A DNA stretch of 7,375 nucleotides. It comes from Verrucomicrobiota bacterium. GTDB taxonomy: Bacteria; Verrucomicrobiota; Verrucomicrobiia; Verrucomicrobiales; DEV007. Shown here one piece after another: positions 1-7,234 of the stretch. A program made the translations under genes and the position numbers. The notes under the pieces were generated by a model that searched no databases, was not told the DNA's origin, and worked only from the letters and a program-made list of their open reading frames with translations. Location: NCBI GenBank assembly GCA_027618625.1, contig JAQCER010000147.1:1-7375 (forward strand). Direction: 5' to 3'. Every line of letters begins with the position of its first letter. The stretch's first letter is position 1.

Positions 1-348
1 CAGCTGGGCATCAAGCTCAGGCTGCTTGATCTCGAAGATATCAATCTTCACCGCTTTGCCGCCGCACAGCTTCGAAAGTTCAGCGCTCATTTTTTCAATC
101 TCTGAACCTTTTCGTCCAATCACGAGACCTGGACGAGCGGTATGGAGCGTTACGCGGACGCTTTCCCATGCACGCTCGATAACGATCTTGCTCAAGGACG
201 CAGTCTGAAGCTTCTTCTTCAGGTGCTTGCGGATTGCCAAATCGCGATGAAGAAAATCTGCGAATTCAGACTCGGGGGCATACCACTTTGATCGCCAGTC
301 TTTGTTGACTGCGAGGCGGAAGCCGATCGGATTAATTTTCTGTCCCAT
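1..348 (-). CDS. rpsC: Small-subunit ribosomal protein S3, N-terminal part (cut by window edge)
   Basis: S3 is a 30S head protein at the mRNA entry channel; with S4 and S5 it contributes to mRNA unwinding. My translation of the reverse strand gives 116 residues in an open frame that continues past base 1, about half of the usual 210-240 residues. It starts MGQKINPIGFRLAVNKDWRS, the characteristic S3 N-terminus. The type II KH domain begins in the second half, with its GxxG loop visible as GRKG at residues 78-81, inside the stretch LVIGRKGSEIEKM. The ATG at 346-348 is the only sensible start because the family signature begins there. It lies 34 bases after the rplV stop, the normal L22-S3 neighbourhood. 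I see no clear Shine-Dalgarno sequence in that gap. The identification is firm; only the 3' half is missing. Confidence 0.97.
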   Translation of the reverse strand, partial: MGQKINPIGFRLAVNKDWRSKWYAPESEFADFLHRDLAIRKHLKKKLQTASLSKIVIERAWESVRVTLHTARPGLVIGRKGSEIEKMSAELSKLCGGKAVKIDIFEIKQPELDAQL

Positions 349-382
349 AACTGAGTGTGCGGTGCGGTTGGATGCGTGCGTC

Positions 383-847
383 TTAAGATTCGTTTGTTGC
401 AGATGTTTCTTCTGCTGCCGCTGGTTCGGCTTTGGCTCGTGCAGTTGTTGCTTTCTTGGCTTTAGTCTTTTTCTTAACGCCGTCGGACTTCTTCTGCTTC
501 GGTTCCGGCAGAGCGATCTCGTCAGTCAAAACGATGTCAATATGGCTGGTACGACGGAGGATGGGGCCGGCAGATCCACGGGCGCGGGCCTTGAATCGAC
601 GGAACCTTGGCCCGTCGTTCACGGTCGCCTCTTTCACAACCAGACGGTTAACGTCGAGGTCAAAGTTGTTCTCCGCATTGGCGACAGCTGACTTTACAGT
701 CTTGCCGATCAAGAGAGCTGCCTTCCTCGGAGTAAAATTGAGGATGTTGAGAGCCTTTGAAACCGGAAGATTCTGGATTTCGCGAGCGACATCGCGAGCC
801 TTCTTCGGTGAAATCCGTGCGTATCTGTAGGACGATCTGACTTCCAT
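383..847 (-). CDS. rplV: Large-subunit ribosomal protein L22 with long Ala/Lys-rich C-terminal tail
   Basis: L22 binds 23S rRNA and lines the nascent-peptide exit tunnel. The protein has 154 residues, against about 110 for a standard L22. Residues 1-110 are the conserved domain: the start MEVRSSYRYARISPKKARDV, and the long beta-hairpin at about 78-98 (DGPRFRRFKARARGSAGP) whose tip reaches the tunnel constriction and where macrolide resistance changes are known. It closes with the family motif RRTSHIDIVLTD. Residues about 112-154 are an extra low-complexity tail, first Lys-rich (KKKTKAKKATTARAKA), then Ala/Glu-rich and acidic. The ATG lies only 5 bases after the stop of the coiled-coil gene, in TAACCACCATG, with no Shine-Dalgarno sequence. 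Translation is therefore probably coupled to that gene or uses SD-independent initiation. Similar tails occur on L22 of some phyla; their role is not known to me. Confidence 0.97.
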   Translation of the reverse strand: MEVRSSYRYARISPKKARDVAREIQNLPVSKALNILNFTPRKAALLIGKTVKSAVANAENNFDLDVNRLVVKEATVNDGPRFRRFKARARGSAGPILRRTSHIDIVLTDEIALPEPKQKKSDGVKKKTKAKKATTARAKAEPAAAEETSATNES

Positions 848-852
848 GGTGG

Positions 853-1665
853 TTACTGGTTCTGCAAAGTTGTTTCTACGGCGAGGCGGATGCCATCGCC
901 GATTCTGACTGGATCTTCCGCTCCAGCGGGCGAAGTAAGAATTGCTCCGGAAATGGACTCCCGGACATCAACGATAGTGGCTGTAGCAACGGTCTGCCCT
1001 TCACGGATCACTTCGATAGGAGTTCCAATTTTGACTCCACTCTCGGAGCCGACATCGAAAACTGCCAGGCCCCACTCCTTTTTCAAACTGACGATCCGGG
1101 CGGCTTCCAGAACTCTGGCATTTCGCTCACCTGAGTCCATCCGCAATCCAAGCAGTTGATCGGAGGCGCGGAGTTCGTTCTCAAGCTTCGCCAACAACTC
1201 GGATCTTTTGGTTTCGTCATCAACACTCAAGTAGGCCGTGATCGACTCCGTCACTGTAAGGAGCCGCTCGGCCAGACGCTCGTTCTCTTTTTGCACGATT
1301 CCGAGATCGGAAACTGCACTAAGTAACTTATTGCGAATGCCGCTGTCGCCCTTTTCGAGCAGCTCAGGCCCCAGTGCCTCCACCTTGACCCGCAGGCTCT
1401 GATAGGATTCACTGAACTCGATGCTCTCGGCATTGGCCGTGGCAAGTGCTTCTTTAAGCGCCTGTGATTGCGATTCAGCAGCAGCAAGTTGTTCCTGCAG
1501 CTTCTGAATGCGTTCGATAGCGGCAGCCAAGGCAGCAGATTTCTCGGCTGATTCAATTTCTGCAGGAACCTGCTCTCCCTGGGCCAAAGCGCACATGGGC
1601 AGGAGCACTCCCGCCATCACAACGGAAAGGACTCTGGCAAGCATGCTCTGGAAGGTTGGAATCAT
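853..1665 (-). CDS. Predicted exported coiled-coil protein of unknown function, inserted between rpsS and rplV
   Basis: I do not recognise this gene as a named family. From the ATG at 1663-1665 it encodes 270 residues; an in-frame TTG at 1672-1674 would add three. I prefer the ATG because it is the stronger codon; neither start has a clear Shine-Dalgarno sequence. Numbering from the ATG, residues 1-28 look like a signal peptide: one Arg, a hydrophobic core (VLSVVMAGVLLPMC) and a type I cleavage site after ALA at 26-28. The Cys does not sit in a proper lipobox. Residues about 33-100 and 110-180 are rich in Ala, Glu, Leu, Gln and Lys and read as long coiled coil. Residues about 198-263 are predicted beta-rich, with VGSESGVKIGTPIEVIREGQ and a closing VRIGDGIRL. 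The layout (membrane-proximal helix, coiled coil, small beta domain) recalls MreC-like envelope proteins, but this is only an architectural resemblance. It starts 32 bases after rpsS and ends 5 bases before rplV, so it is probably expressed with the ribosomal genes. Confidence 0.85.
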   Translation of the reverse strand: MIPTFQSMLARVLSVVMAGVLLPMCALAQGEQVPAEIESAEKSAALAAAIERIQKLQEQLAAAESQSQALKEALATANAESIEFSESYQSLRVKVEALGPELLEKGDSGIRNKLLSAVSDLGIVQKENERLAERLLTVTESITAYLSVDDETKRSELLAKLENELRASDQLLGLRMDSGERNARVLEAARIVSLKKEWGLAVFDVGSESGVKIGTPIEVIREGQTVATATIVDVRESISGAILTSPAGAEDPVRIGDGIRLAVETTLQNQ

Positions 1666-1697
1666 TGTATGCAAAAACGAAAAGGCGGATCGAAAAT

Positions 1698-1967
1698 TTA
1701 CTTACGGGTCAGGCCACCGTGGCTGATGAACTTACGAGTGGGGGAAAATTCACCCAGCTTATGGCCAACCATATTCTCAGTCACATAGACAGAGACGTGG
1801 TCACGTCCGTTGTGGACAAGAAACGTGTGTCCGACGAAATCCGGCGTGATCATCGAACGGCGGGACCAAGTCTTGATCGGTCGCTTCTGTCCGGATTCGT
1901 TCATTTTGTCGATCTTCAGCAGGAGCTTCTGATCTACGAACGGGCCTTTCTTGAGTGATCTTCCCAT
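1698..1967 (-). CDS. rpsS: Small-subunit ribosomal protein S19
   Basis: S19 sits in the head of the 30S subunit, pairs with S13 and contacts the A-site tRNA region and 23S helix 38 across the subunit bridge. The product has 89 residues, a normal length. It begins [20 protein letters not shown], has the conserved core [17 protein letters not shown] and ends with the family motif [18 protein letters not shown]. The ATG at 1965-1967 is fixed by the conserved N-terminus. It lies 41 bases after the rplB stop, and no Shine-Dalgarno sequence is visible in the AT-rich gap. The unusual point is downstream: the next gene is not rplV but the exported coiled-coil protein. Confidence 0.98.
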   Translation of the reverse strand: MGRSLKKGPFVDQKLLLKIDKMNESGQKRPIKTWSRRSMITPDFVGHTFLVHNGRDHVSVYVTENMVGHKLGEFSPTRKFISHGGLTRK

Positions 1968-2008
1968 GTTAGGTAGTGGATATTAGATAGATTGAAAAGT
2001 GGGTTTGA

Positions 2009-2848
2009 CTAGCGGCGCTTCTTGCGAGTCTGGATGATAAACTTGCTGCTGGCCTTGTGCTTCTTGCGGGTCTTCTGGCCCTTGGCGTGTCCCCATGGAC
2101 TGGTCAAGTGCTGACGGCCACCGCCTGATTTGGATTTGCCTTCACCACCACCGTTCGGGTGGTCGACCGGGTTCATACACATTCCGCGAACGGTCGGGCG
2201 AACGCCTTTCCAACGGGAGCGGCCTGCCTTGCCGGAAACGACCTTCATGTGGTCGCCGTTTCCAACTTGGCCGACGGTCGCGTAACATCCATCGGCGATT
2301 TTACGAATCTCACCGGACGGCAGTCTCACCAGGGCAAAACCGCTTTCGCGGTTGGAAAGGATGGCTTCCTGTCCTGCGCTCCGTGCAAGTTGTCCGCCCT
2401 TGCCTGCGACAATTTCAACATTGTGAATCGAAGTTCCAAGCGGAATTTTGCTCAACGGCAGGCTGTTGCCGACGGTCGCCGGTGCTTTCTCGCCTGATTG
2501 AACAGTGCTGCCCACCTCGAGCTTATTCGGAGCAAGGATGTAGCTCTTCTGTCCGTCGGCGTATTCGATCAGCGCAATTCTTGCCGTGCGATTCGGGTCG
2601 TATTCGATCCCGATGACTTTAGCGGGATCGTCATGTCGCGCACGCTTGAAATCGATCAGACGATACTTGCGCTTGTGTCCACCACCAATATGGCGCGAAG
2701 TGATTCGGCCAGTGTTGTTGCGGCCTCCAGATTTTGGAAGCGGCTGCAACAGACTCTTCTCGGGAGTCGTCTTGGTGATATCGTCGAATGCCGGCCACTC
2801 TTTGTAGCGGTTCGCCGGGGTGATTGGTCTAAATTTCTTAATGGCCAT
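2009..2848 (-). CDS. rplB: Large-subunit ribosomal protein L2
   Basis: L2 is one of the most conserved 50S proteins. It binds 23S rRNA, is needed for subunit joining and lies close to the peptidyl-transferase centre. The product has 279 residues, slightly longer than the common 273-277. It opens [14 protein letters not shown], has the N-terminal RNA-binding OB-like segment with [17 protein letters not shown] at 47-63, an SH3-like middle with the motif [11 protein letters not shown] at 135-145, and the C-terminal basic region. The conserved loop reads [14 protein letters not shown]: the His of DHP (residue 230, equivalent to E. coli His229) is kept, while the second His of the usual DHPHGGG is Asn. 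The ATG follows rplW by 37 bases; the purine-rich AAAGGACGG upstream is a modest, rather distant Shine-Dalgarno candidate. Confidence 0.98.
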   Translation of the reverse strand: MAIKKFRPITPANRYKEWPAFDDITKTTPEKSLLQPLPKSGGRNNTGRITSRHIGGGHKRKYRLIDFKRARHDDPAKVIGIEYDPNRTARIALIEYADGQKSYILAPNKLEVGSTVQSGEKAPATVGNSLPLSKIPLGTSIHNVEIVAGKGGQLARSAGQEAILSNRESGFALVRLPSGEIRKIADGCYATVGQVGNGDHMKVVSGKAGRSRWKGVRPTVRGMCMNPVDHPNGGGEGKSKSGGGRQHLTSPWGHAKGQKTRKKHKASSKFIIQTRKKRR

Positions 2849-2885
2849 TGGTTGTCCGTCCTTTCGTCCGTTGACTTCAGTCGCG

Positions 2886-3170
2886 TTAAATCAGTTCAAT
2901 GGTTTCGCCATCCTTCAGTTTGACGATTGCCTTTTTCCAGTGGGCTGTGCGACCGAAGTCCGCACGACGCTCTCTGCGTTTCTTGCCCGCATAATTACAG
3001 GTGCGCACATCAGCTACTTTCACTTCGAAAAGCTTTTCGATTGCCCGCTTGATCTCAATCTTGTTCGACTTGGGATCGACCTGAAAGACGTACTCGTTGT
3101 TCTGCTCTCCGAGGAGAGTAGCCTTTTCACTAAGACGGATCTTTTTGACGACTTGGAATATATCTTTCAT
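2886..3170 (-). CDS. rplW: Large-subunit ribosomal protein L23
   Basis: L23 lies at the exit of the peptide tunnel and is the docking site for trigger factor and signal recognition particle. The product has 94 residues, normal for a bacterial L23. It carries the conserved LSEKATLL near the N-terminus (residues 13-20), whose Glu corresponds to the trigger-factor contact, then [20 protein letters not shown] and the basic [15 protein letters not shown] segment that binds 23S rRNA. Its ATG overlaps the rplD stop codon by four bases (ATGA), a classic arrangement for translational coupling. A good Shine-Dalgarno sequence, GAGG in GAGGAAACGCATG, lies at about 3176-3179, inside the 3' end of rplD. 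Confidence 0.98.
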   Translation of the reverse strand: MKDIFQVVKKIRLSEKATLLGEQNNEYVFQVDPKSNKIEIKRAIEKLFEVKVADVRTCNYAGKKRRERRADFGRTAHWKKAIVKLKDGETIELI

Positions 3171-3787
3171 GCGTTTCCTCCGGTTCGAGCGGCGATCGTT
3201 TGCAGCGCATCGCTTGTGATAATGATTTTATCAAAGTAAAGCAGGTGCTCCGTGTTGACCTCTGCCGCAGTCATCAGCAGGGTTTTCTGCACGTTGCGGC
3301 CAGCCAGGTAAGTCTTCTCGTCGAAGGCAGCGCTTATAATGAGAGTCTTCGCAGGCATTCTAAGATTACTCATCTGATTGACGAAAGACTTGGTCTTACC
3401 GTCAGCGATCGAGAAGCTATCGACACCAACAACATCGCCAGCAATAATTCGAGCACTGAGCGCCTTGCTGAATGCAAGCTGCTTGGTGCGTTTGTTTACT
3501 GACTTAGCATAGGACCGGGGACGTGGGCCAAAAATGATACCGCCTCCACGCCAGATCGGCGAACTGACGCGGCCTGCACGAGCCCGACCGGTGCCCTTCT
3601 GGCGCCATGGCTTTTTACCAGAGGCTGCAACCTCAGTGCGAGTCCTGGTGCATGCTGTGCCGGAGCGGCGGTTGGCCCGCATGGCGGTCACCATATCGTG
3701 CACAGCCTGGGTTCCTTGCGCTTCGTCTTCGATGACGCGGATGCTGGCGCTTTTTGCCGATTCGATTGTAAATGCTGTAGCTGACAT
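3167..3787 (-). CDS. rplD: Large-subunit ribosomal protein L4
   Basis: L4 binds 23S rRNA early in 50S assembly, and its extended loop lines the exit tunnel opposite L22. In E. coli it is also the autogenous repressor of the S10 operon; whether that applies here cannot be told from the sequence. The product has 206 residues, a usual length. The tunnel loop is clear at about 57-83 (GKKPWRQKGTGRARAGR, then WRGGG), followed by FGPRPRSYAKSVNKRTKQLA. The C-terminal half carries the Rossmann-like alternation of strands and helices typical of the family. The ATG at 3785-3787 is 33 bases after the rplC stop; the AATAAG just before it is a poor Shine-Dalgarno match. The stop codon overlaps the rplW start. 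Confidence 0.97.
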   Translation of the reverse strand: MSATAFTIESAKSASIRVIEDEAQGTQAVHDMVTAMRANRRSGTACTRTRTEVAASGKKPWRQKGTGRARAGRVSSPIWRGGGIIFGPRPRSYAKSVNKRTKQLAFSKALSARIIAGDVVGVDSFSIADGKTKSFVNQMSNLRMPAKTLIISAAFDEKTYLAGRNVQKTLLMTAAEVNTEHLLYFDKIIITSDALQTIAARTGGNA

Positions 3788-3820
3788 CTTATTCGTTCGT
3801 AGAGTTGTCCGAAAAGGTTC

Positions 3821-4480
3821 TTAGTCTAACTTCGCCTCTGGAAGGGGCTTCTTCTTAGCTGGGCGCACGACAATGATGCCGCCTTTAGGTCCAGGAACTG
3901 CGCCACTGATAAGCAGCACATTGTCCGCTGGCCGAGATTCCACGATCCGCAAGTTCTGCACTGTGCGACGGTAGACGCCGTGACGACCTGGCATTTTCTT
4001 GTTTTTCCAGACGCGGCCAGGGTCAGTTCCCATAGCGATACCACCCGTCCGGCGGTGCATCATGCAACCGTGTGTCATCGGTGATCCGCCGAATCCAAAG
4101 CGCTTCACAACACCTTGGAAACCATTGCCCTTGGTCTCGCCGATCACATCGACGTATTGACCATTCTGAAACAAGCTCGCATCCAATGCGGTGCCTGCGG
4201 TATCTGGGAGGGCGGCGTCATTCTCAAAACGAAATTCTTTCACCACCCGCTTTGGCTTGGAGCCATTCTTGCGGAAGTGTCCCATTTTCGGCTGGTTCAC
4301 GCGCGACTCCTTCTGCTCAGCAAAGCCAACCTGCACCGCGCTGTAGCCGTCGGTTTCGGTGTTCTTTACTTGCAGGAAGTCGTTCTGGCTGACGTCAATT
4401 ACGGTGACCGAGACGGCTACACCGTTTTCGTCATAGACGTGCGTCATTCCAATTTTTCTGCCTATCAAACCTAAACTCAT
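3821..4480 (-). CDS. rplC: Large-subunit ribosomal protein L3
   Basis: L3 helps start 50S assembly and sends an extended loop to the peptidyl-transferase centre. The product has 219 residues, a normal bacterial length. It begins [20 protein letters not shown], containing the family GRKIGMT signature, and has the conserved [16 protein letters not shown] at about 117-132. The central loop follows ([11 protein letters not shown], then [18 protein letters not shown]). In E. coli a Gln in this loop is methylated by PrmB; the aligned position here appears not to be Gln, so that modification is probably absent. The ATG has one of the better Shine-Dalgarno sequences in the window, AAAGGGG at about 4487-4493, seven bases upstream. 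The gene is 43 bases after rpsJ. Confidence 0.98.
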   Translation of the reverse strand: MSLGLIGRKIGMTHVYDENGVAVSVTVIDVSQNDFLQVKNTETDGYSAVQVGFAEQKESRVNQPKMGHFRKNGSKPKRVVKEFRFENDAALPDTAGTALDASLFQNGQYVDVIGETKGNGFQGVVKRFGFGGSPMTHGCMMHRRTGGIAMGTDPGRVWKNKKMPGRHGVYRRTVQNLRIVESRPADNVLLISGAVPGPKGGIIVVRPAKKKPLPEAKLD

Positions 4481-4523
4481 GGGTGTTCCCCTTTCTGAAA
4501 TGGGTTGGTAAAAGTGCTAAAAA

Positions 4524-4832
4524 TTATATTTTGATACTGATGTCGACACCTGCAGGCAGGTTGAGCTTTTTCAGCTCGTCCACGGTGCGAGCCGTGGGGT
4601 CAACAATATCCAACAGGCGCTTGTGCGTCCGGATCTCGAACTGCTCAGCCGACTTTTTATTCACGTGCGGGGAACGGTTGACGCTGAATTTCTCAATGCG
4701 AGTAGGCAATGGGATGGGGCCAGCGACCTTCGCACCTGTGCGCTTGGCCGTGTCGACGATCTCCTGAGCCGAACGATCTAACATTCGGTGGTCATATGCC
4801 CGCAGGCGAATTCTGATTTTCTGGTTCTCCAT
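4524..4832 (-). CDS. rpsJ: Small-subunit ribosomal protein S10
   Basis: S10 is a 30S head protein near the A site and, as NusE, also works with NusB in transcription antitermination and with NusG in coupling RNA polymerase to the ribosome. The product has 102 residues, the standard length. It shows [19 protein letters not shown] at the start, [20 protein letters not shown] at 38-57 covering the extended loop into the 30S head, and [18 protein letters not shown] after it. The His-Val at 56-57 is in the region where tigecycline-resistance changes are known in other bacteria; it looks wild type. The ATG at 4830-4832 follows fusA by 41 bases without an intervening tuf. No Shine-Dalgarno sequence is visible; instead a small perfect inverted repeat abuts the start. 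Confidence 0.98.
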   Translation of the reverse strand: MENQKIRIRLRAYDHRMLDRSAQEIVDTAKRTGAKVAGPIPLPTRIEKFSVNRSPHVNKKSAEQFEIRTHKRLLDIVDPTARTVDELKKLNLPAGVDISIKI

Positions 4833-4835
4833 CGT

Positions 4836-4850
4836 TTTTACTTGGTAAAA
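4836..4850 (-). promoter_or_regulatory. Perfect inverted repeat just upstream of the rpsJ start
   Basis: On the coding strand the sequence is TTTTACCAAGTAAAA: two 6-base arms separated by CAA, ending three bases before the rpsJ ATG. In RNA it would form a short, mostly A-U hairpin covering the place where a Shine-Dalgarno sequence should be. Its stability is low, so it may be chance in an AT-rich gap. A role in start-site accessibility or as a small protein-binding site is speculation. It is not a terminator: no G/C-rich stem is present and the U-tract is missing. Confidence 0.3.
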
Positions 4851-4873
4851 TGAGAAGCGTAATAAATATTAGC

Positions 4874-7054
4874 TTAGTAAAAGGATCCTCCGCCCTGTTT
4901 TTCTACAATTTTGTCGACCACCGCCTGGGGCACGGGATCAAATGATGCGGGCTGCATCGAATAACTGGCGCGCCCACTTGACAGTGTCCGAATGTCCGTG
5001 GAGTAGCCGAACATCTCGGCAAGAGCGACCTCTGCCTTGATGATTACAACATTCCCACGAGTATCGACACTTCCAATTCGACCGCGACGACGATTGAGAT
5101 CCCCTATGATGTCACCCTGAAAGTTCTCAGGGGAGGTGCACTCAACTGCCATAATCGGTTCAAGGAGCTGACATGCAGCTTTGCGGAAGGCGTCCTTCAT
5201 CGCAAAAATTGCGGCCATCTTGAATGCCTGCTCAGAAGAATCAACTTCGTGGTAAGATCCATCGAGCAGATCTACGTGAAGGTCAACGACAGGATAGCCT
5301 GCAATGATACCATTTATCGTAGCATCCTTAATTCCAGCCAAGCACGAATTGATAAATTCCTTTGGAATCGTTCCGCCGACTACTTTATTCTCGATGGTCA
5401 GACCGGATCCGCGAACTCCCGGCGTGATCTTTAGGATGACATGGCCGTATTGTCCCTTACCGCCGCTCTGCTTGATCAACTTACCTTCGCCATCCGCTTC
5501 CAGCGTGATGGTTTCGCGGTAAGCGATCTGTGGTGCGCCAGCATTGGTCTGAACGGAATACTCGCGCTTCATCCGCTCGCGGATGATCTCAAGGTGAAGC
5601 TCACCCATCCCTGAAATGATGGTCTGACCGGTTTCTTCGTCTGTCTTGACCACGAAAGTCGGGTCTTCCTCGCCAAGTCTCTGCAGAGCCGCAGCAAGCT
5701 TCTCCTGATCAGCAGTGGTTCGCGGCTCAACTGCCATCGAGATGACCGGCTCAGGAAACGTAGGCGGCTCCAGCAGAAGCGGAAAATTCTGATCACATAG
5801 CGTGTCGCCAGTGACCACATTTTTGACCCCGACCATCGCTGCGATGTCGCCGGCGTAAATTTTATCGACATCGGTTTGCTGGTCGGCCTGAATTTGGATC
5901 AAACGGCCTACACGCTCCCGCTTCCGAGTGCGCGGGTTGTAAACGACGTTGCCCTTGGTAATGGTTCCCGAGTAGACCCGGAAAAACACCAATCGACCAA
6001 ATTTGTCGGACCAAAGCTTGAACGCCAGTGCCGCGAAGGGAGCGTTGTCTGAAGTAACAGCCGTTTTGCGGAGAGTCTCATCATCGGGATCCTGACCCTC
6101 GGCGGCTGCGATATCCAACGGCCCGGGAAGATAATCGATGACAGCGTCCAAAGTCGCTTGAACTCCCTTGTTCTTAAAAGCTGAGCCACCACAAATCGGA
6201 ACAATCTTATTGGCGATCGTTGCGCGTCGAAGAGCGGCTTTGACATCTTCACGCGTGATCTCCTGCTCTTCCAGGAAGCGCATTCCCAGCTCATCGTCGG
6301 CATCTACTAACTTCTTGACGAGATCGGCATAGGCCTGCTCAGCGAGATCCGCCTGCTCGTCAGTAAGATCTTCGACGAGATAGGTCGAACCTAGCAAATC
6401 GTCGTCACTGTAGGCGATCGCCTTGCGATTGATAACATCAATCTGGCCGCGCAAGCTTTCCTCGGAACCGATGGGAATCAGAACCTGTGCGGTAATTGCT
6501 CCAAGCTTTTCTTCGATGTCAGCCACCACTGCACTGAAGTCAGCGCCGACGCGGTCCATCTTGTTCACAAAAACGATGCGTGGGACATGGTACTTATCCG
6601 CCTGGCGCCACACGGTCTCTGATTGCGGCTGCACACCGGCGACACCACAAAAAACCACGATCGCTCCGTCCAAGACTCGAAGTGAACGCTCCACCTCAGC
6701 TGTGAAATCGACGTGTCCCGGAGTGTCGATAATATTGACCCTCAGCTCCATTCCATCGTACAACTTTACGAGATCAGGCGAGTGAACTTGAGTCCAGGAA
6801 CAGGTAACCGCTGCAGAAGTGATGGTAATCCCGCGCTCGCGCTCCTGATCCATCCAGTCAGTCGTTGCCTGACCATCATGCACCTCACCAATGCGGTGCA
6901 CCATTCCAGTATAGAACAGCACGCGCTCGGTAAGAGTGGTCTTACCTGCGTCAATATGAGCGCAAATCCCGATATTTCGGGTGCGCTCGAGCGGGAAAGC
7001 CCGATTCAATGAATTCGGACTCGATACCGCTTGCTGTTCGGCGACGGCTGTCAT
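4874..7054 (-). CDS. fusA: Translation elongation factor G (EF-G)
   Basis: EF-G is the GTPase that drives tRNA-mRNA translocation on the ribosome and, with ribosome recycling factor, splits post-termination ribosomes. From the ATG at 7052-7054 it has 726 residues, slightly longer than the usual 690-705. GTPase motifs are all visible: P-loop AHIDAGKTT at 32-40, switch region RERGIT at 72-77, DTPGHVDF at 110-117 and NKMD at 164-167. Later come the domain II segment (FFRVYSGTI), the domain III motif [10 protein letters not shown], and domains IV-V with GGKGQYGHV and the C-terminal [12 protein letters not shown]. The extra length is mainly an N-terminal extension of about 15 residues and a longer segment before the G3 motif. 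An in-frame TTG at 7073-7075 would add seven residues; I prefer the ATG, but neither start has a Shine-Dalgarno sequence. Its position next to rpsG supports the canonical EF-G rather than a paralogue. Confidence 0.97.
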   Translation of the reverse strand: MTAVAEQQAVSSPNSLNRAFPLERTRNIGICAHIDAGKTTLTERVLFYTGMVHRIGEVHDGQATTDWMDQERERGITITSAAVTCSWTQVHSPDLVKLYDGMELRVNIIDTPGHVDFTAEVERSLRVLDGAIVVFCGVAGVQPQSETVWRQADKYHVPRIVFVNKMDRVGADFSAVVADIEEKLGAITAQVLIPIGSEESLRGQIDVINRKAIAYSDDDLLGSTYLVEDLTDEQADLAEQAYADLVKKLVDADDELGMRFLEEQEITREDVKAALRRATIANKIVPICGGSAFKNKGVQATLDAVIDYLPGPLDIAAAEGQDPDDETLRKTAVTSDNAPFAALAFKLWSDKFGRLVFFRVYSGTITKGNVVYNPRTRKRERVGRLIQIQADQQTDVDKIYAGDIAAMVGVKNVVTGDTLCDQNFPLLLEPPTFPEPVISMAVEPRTTADQEKLAAALQRLGEEDPTFVVKTDEETGQTIISGMGELHLEIIRERMKREYSVQTNAGAPQIAYRETITLEADGEGKLIKQSGGKGQYGHVILKITPGVRGSGLTIENKVVGGTIPKEFINSCLAGIKDATINGIIAGYPVVDLHVDLLDGSYHEVDSSEQAFKMAAIFAMKDAFRKAACQLLEPIMAVECTSPENFQGDIIGDLNRRRGRIGSVDTRGNVVIIKAEVALAEMFGYSTDIRTLSSGRASYSMQPASFDPVPQAVVDKIVEKQGGGSFY

Positions 7055-7234
7055 TACTATACTGAAATCTATCAAAGAAAAAGAGACTTAAGGGACGGAT
7101 GATGTTCAGGAACACTGCTGAAGCGTGGCGCTAAAGCAGCGTTACCGGCACATGTCCCGGCAGACTCAAAAAACTTAAAAACTAATAAACTGAGAGGAAA
7201 CTCCCTCGGCCCTGCGGCAGAGGCGAACGGCACA
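7055..7234 (-). promoter_or_regulatory. Long untranslated spacer between rpsG and fusA, possible fusA leader
   Basis: This 180-base gap is at least four times longer than any other in the window and holds no convincing gene. In transcription order it contains an AT-rich stretch with T-runs at about 7165-7190. A hairpin follows with six-base arms TGCCGG/CCGGTA and an eight-base loop (7162 to 7143). A second, smaller hairpin CGCT/AGCG lies at 7141 to 7129, and an inverted repeat TGTTC/GAACA with a two-base gap at 7114 to 7103. I see no G/C stem followed directly by a U-run, so no intrinsic terminator, and no good -35/-10 pair. It could be a regulatory leader or simply a processed spacer. The structures were found by eye and were not folded. 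Confidence 0.35.

Noticed and set aside
302..830. Plus-strand open frames of 129 and 132 codons opposite rplV
   Set aside because: They are antisense to a clear L22 gene; their Phe/Cys- or Ala-rich composition mirrors the Lys/Ala codons of the L22 tail.
853..1674. Coiled-coil gene as a lipoprotein
   Set aside because: A Cys lies near the end of the signal sequence, but the residues before it (L-P-M) do not form a lipobox, and a good ALA signal peptidase I site follows it.
2095..2923. Plus-strand open frames of 112-173 codons opposite rplB
   Set aside because: Antisense shadows of a highly conserved L2 gene, low-complexity and without recognisable domains or start signals.
4833..4900. Possible promoter with TAATAT as -10 between fusA and rpsJ
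   Set aside because: The AT-rich gap offers -10-like words, but no -35 hexamer lies at suitable spacing, so I do not call a promoter.
7103..7114. TGTTC/GAACA inverted repeat as a LexA-type operator
   Set aside because: The two-base spacer does not fit known SOS boxes, and regulation of fusA by LexA would be unexpected.
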